Shown here: one piece after another, positions 61,729 to 64,000 of the stretch
Layout: every line of letters begins with the position of its first letter
Position numbering within the stretch: position 1 is the first letter of the stretch
NCBI GenBank assembly: GCA_964007475.1
Contig: OZ023273.1
Coordinates: forward strand, 32,789,287 to 32,853,286
Reading direction: 5' to 3'
DNA length: 64,000 bases
Origin: Hybos culiciformis
Lineage: Eukaryota; Arthropoda; Insecta; Diptera; Hybotidae
Position numbers and translations under genes: made by a program
Notes under the pieces: generated by a model
Database searches by the model: none
What the model was told of the DNA's origin: nothing
The model's input: only the letters and a program-made list of their open reading frames with translations

Positions 61729-64000
61729 TTGATGTAAAAACAAATATTAAGTTTCCTATTTCTTACACAAATTTTCTTCTTCATACCATATTCCGCAGTA
61801 TTATGATGTTCATTTAAGAGCAACCCTACAAAGCTCGAACATAATGCTAGTTAAAACGATTTTTATTTCCAAAATATATGTATCATTCATAATGTTTCAT
61901 AGTAAAATATTTCCTATTTCTGTAATAAGGTAACAATAAATTACAGTGTTGAAGAAGGATCAAATCATGGACAAAAAAATATATAAAATAAGTATAAAAA
62001 TTAAACATATGCGTATAAAATTCTTTTAGTGGGAACAGAATATTTCCAACAACTTTATTTAGTTGCAAAGACATAAAGATACAATGAACATTAATTTTTT
62101 TTTCCTTCTTGCAACATGAAATATTCATCAACGTTATTTAAATTTGTTTTATAATATTTTAAGGTACTCCTACGTTTAACAAAAAGTCCATAAAAATTGC
62201 AATAATGCACTCAAAAAGAATTTAATGCAAATTTCTGTTTATCTTTTCGTTTTTTTTTTCTTTTTTTTTTTTTCAGCCAATAACGCCATGCAAATAAATT
62301 GAAGGGCTTAACTGACAATGTCATTGACATTTTATGTTATAAAATTATAAAGAAATGTACCTTTTTTTAAGAAACAAATTTTTCTTTCTGTATCCTTTGA
62401 AATTTCCGTGTTAAGCATTGTGTACGTTTCAGTTTTTATTATCGGCATTTAAATTTAATAAACCTTTAACTCATAAAATTAACGAAATTCAATAAATTCT
62501 TGTAAATTGTACACACTATGTACAAAATAGTAGTTAAAATACAAAAATGGATCTTATAAGTATACGTATCTGCATAACTTTTCCTCATAAAAAAATATGT
62601 ACTCAAGAACATAAAATTTTAGCATACATTTTTTATAACCAACAGCAAACTATTATTCAATTATTTTAATGAAAACTTTAAAAAGAAAAATTAAACTTTT
62701 ATCTTAGTCTTCTCCCAATAAGGTTATAAGGAAACATAATAAGACAGAATTTGTTTTTTTATAATTTTATTAAAAAACAGAGAAAAATTTAATCAATACA
62801 ACAAGAATGAAAAAATAAATCATAAATTTCAAAAACATAAAACTTCTAAATTTTTTAATTCATTTACCACTAAAAATGGAGAAAACGGCTATATTTTTGT
62901 CTATCCGCCTATTCTCTTGTTTATTTTCATTTAAGCTGAAGAATGACATTCTCGAATTGAAATATTGCAACTTTGAAGTTACTTTTATTCACTATTTATT
63001 GTAAAAGTTTTTTATGAATTTTATCAAATATAATTCTCCGTTCTCTTCCACCACTTTCAAATAAAAACTTTAATTTCAATGCAGTTGTAACAAATCTTAT
63101 TTAAATCAATACAAAATGTATGAGCAACAGCAATAACAATATGGATTAGTAAACAGAAAAAAATCGTTATATATCAGTATTACATTGCAACAAAAATATG
63201 GAAATAAATTTATGAACAAAAAATAATTAAGATACCATTCCTAATGTTTGGACTTCGACAAACATTGATAATATAGCTATTTTCTTCTACTATAGACTTG
63301 CTTGACTCAGGGTTAAAGTCACAAAAAGAAAATCAATTGAATTTCAGTTTTGATATCAATTATTTAAATAAAAAAGGTCTACACAATCAAACAATTTGTA
63401 CTTTTAATATTGCACCATATATTAAAGTCTCAATACACCTACTTTCATAATTACAAACTATACAAATAAAAGTGTTAAACAGTGAATACAAATAATATGT
63501 TATAATTTTGATTGATTGGAAATAATATAATAATTCTGATTTGCTGTGAAAAAAATTTAGTTAAAACTAATTTCTTCTATTTAATAAATTAATGTTAATT
63601 CATTTTGACTTCATAAAGAGAAAATATTTTTGCTATTGAATTTTGTCAACTACGAATTTTTAATGACTAATAACCTGTCTTTTTTTTGATGCACTCAGAA
63701 AATCATATTTCTTAATTTATTTAAAAAGTTGTTTAACAATATTTTAATTATTGAAAAATTTAAAATAGCCCTCATAATCAATAAAAGAGAAATAAATTTC
63801 ACAATAAAACACTTTTACACTTTTGTCGATATTTAAAACAAATATAAACCAAATTCATAGCCAATTTTAAGACAATTTAGGATTAATTCGAAGAATTGTC
63901 AAATCAAAATTGAAAATTTTCTTAACTTATTTAATTTTAATTTTTAATCAATGTTATTTCTCTAATGTTTGTAAAATTGAATTTAAACACATAAATATAT
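61729..64000. other. A+T-rich non-coding block to window end
   Basis: A reverse ORF at 61883-62131 (82 codons) is Phe/Tyr/Cys/Lys-rich without a motif. No gene, RNA or bounded repeat recognised. Confidence 0.7.

Noticed and set aside
61883..62131. 82-codon reverse ORF
   Set aside because: Aromatic- and Lys-rich, no domain, no splice or promoter context.

Overview
The window is a very A+T-rich (about four-fifths A+T by eye) stretch of eukaryotic nuclear DNA with no gene I can support as functional. It has long poly-A and poly-T runs, no dense ORFs, no prokaryotic gene layout, decayed cut-and-paste transposons of metazoan type, scattered GTAGGTA/TACCTAC motifs and a 200-N assembly gap. It looks like an intergenic or giant-intron region of an arthropod, most likely an insect. 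The exact group cannot be fixed from the sequence. All long ORFs are low-complexity products of A+T-rich DNA, and several start only at TTG.

The supportable content is mobile-element debris. Two independent hAT elements are bounded to the base. One is 4042-4895, with 8-bp target duplication ATTTTTAT. The other is 31465-31946, with target duplication TATGTTCC. Each keeps a decayed, reverse-strand C-terminal dimerisation segment of a hAT transposase ending at a stop codon. A 711-bp non-autonomous element between TTAA sites (24748-25458, Kolobok-like) has inverted ends beginning GGGGTATTCTG. A 254-bp MITE with 37-bp inverted ends (7825-8078) lies next to a 124-bp fold-back element (8126-8249), which sits in an alternating inverted array. 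A 51-bp insertion at 46841-46891 is nearly all one perfect hairpin and is flanked by exact 7-bp direct repeats.

Layout: 1-4033 plain A+T-rich DNA with a few GC-richer islands (one a possible retrotransposon RNase H relic) and short tandem duplications; 4034-4903 hAT element 1; 7825-8256 two fold-back elements; 8257-21900 mostly featureless with a 26-bp palindrome at 18433; 22128-22440 a diverged direct-repeat block; 24744-25462 the TTAA element; 29788 a TAT microsatellite; 31457-31954 hAT element 2; 34836-36065 two GC-richer islands, one with splice-like borders and an open reverse frame; 43037 and 45520 short tandem arrays; 46834-46898 the hairpin insertion; 53873 an AAT microsatellite; 55886 and 61681 tandem duplications; 59942-60141 the gap. 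No tRNA, rRNA, CRISPR array, virus or toxin gene was recognised. Nothing here forms a pathway: the theme is an insertion-tolerant, mutationally decaying non-coding region.
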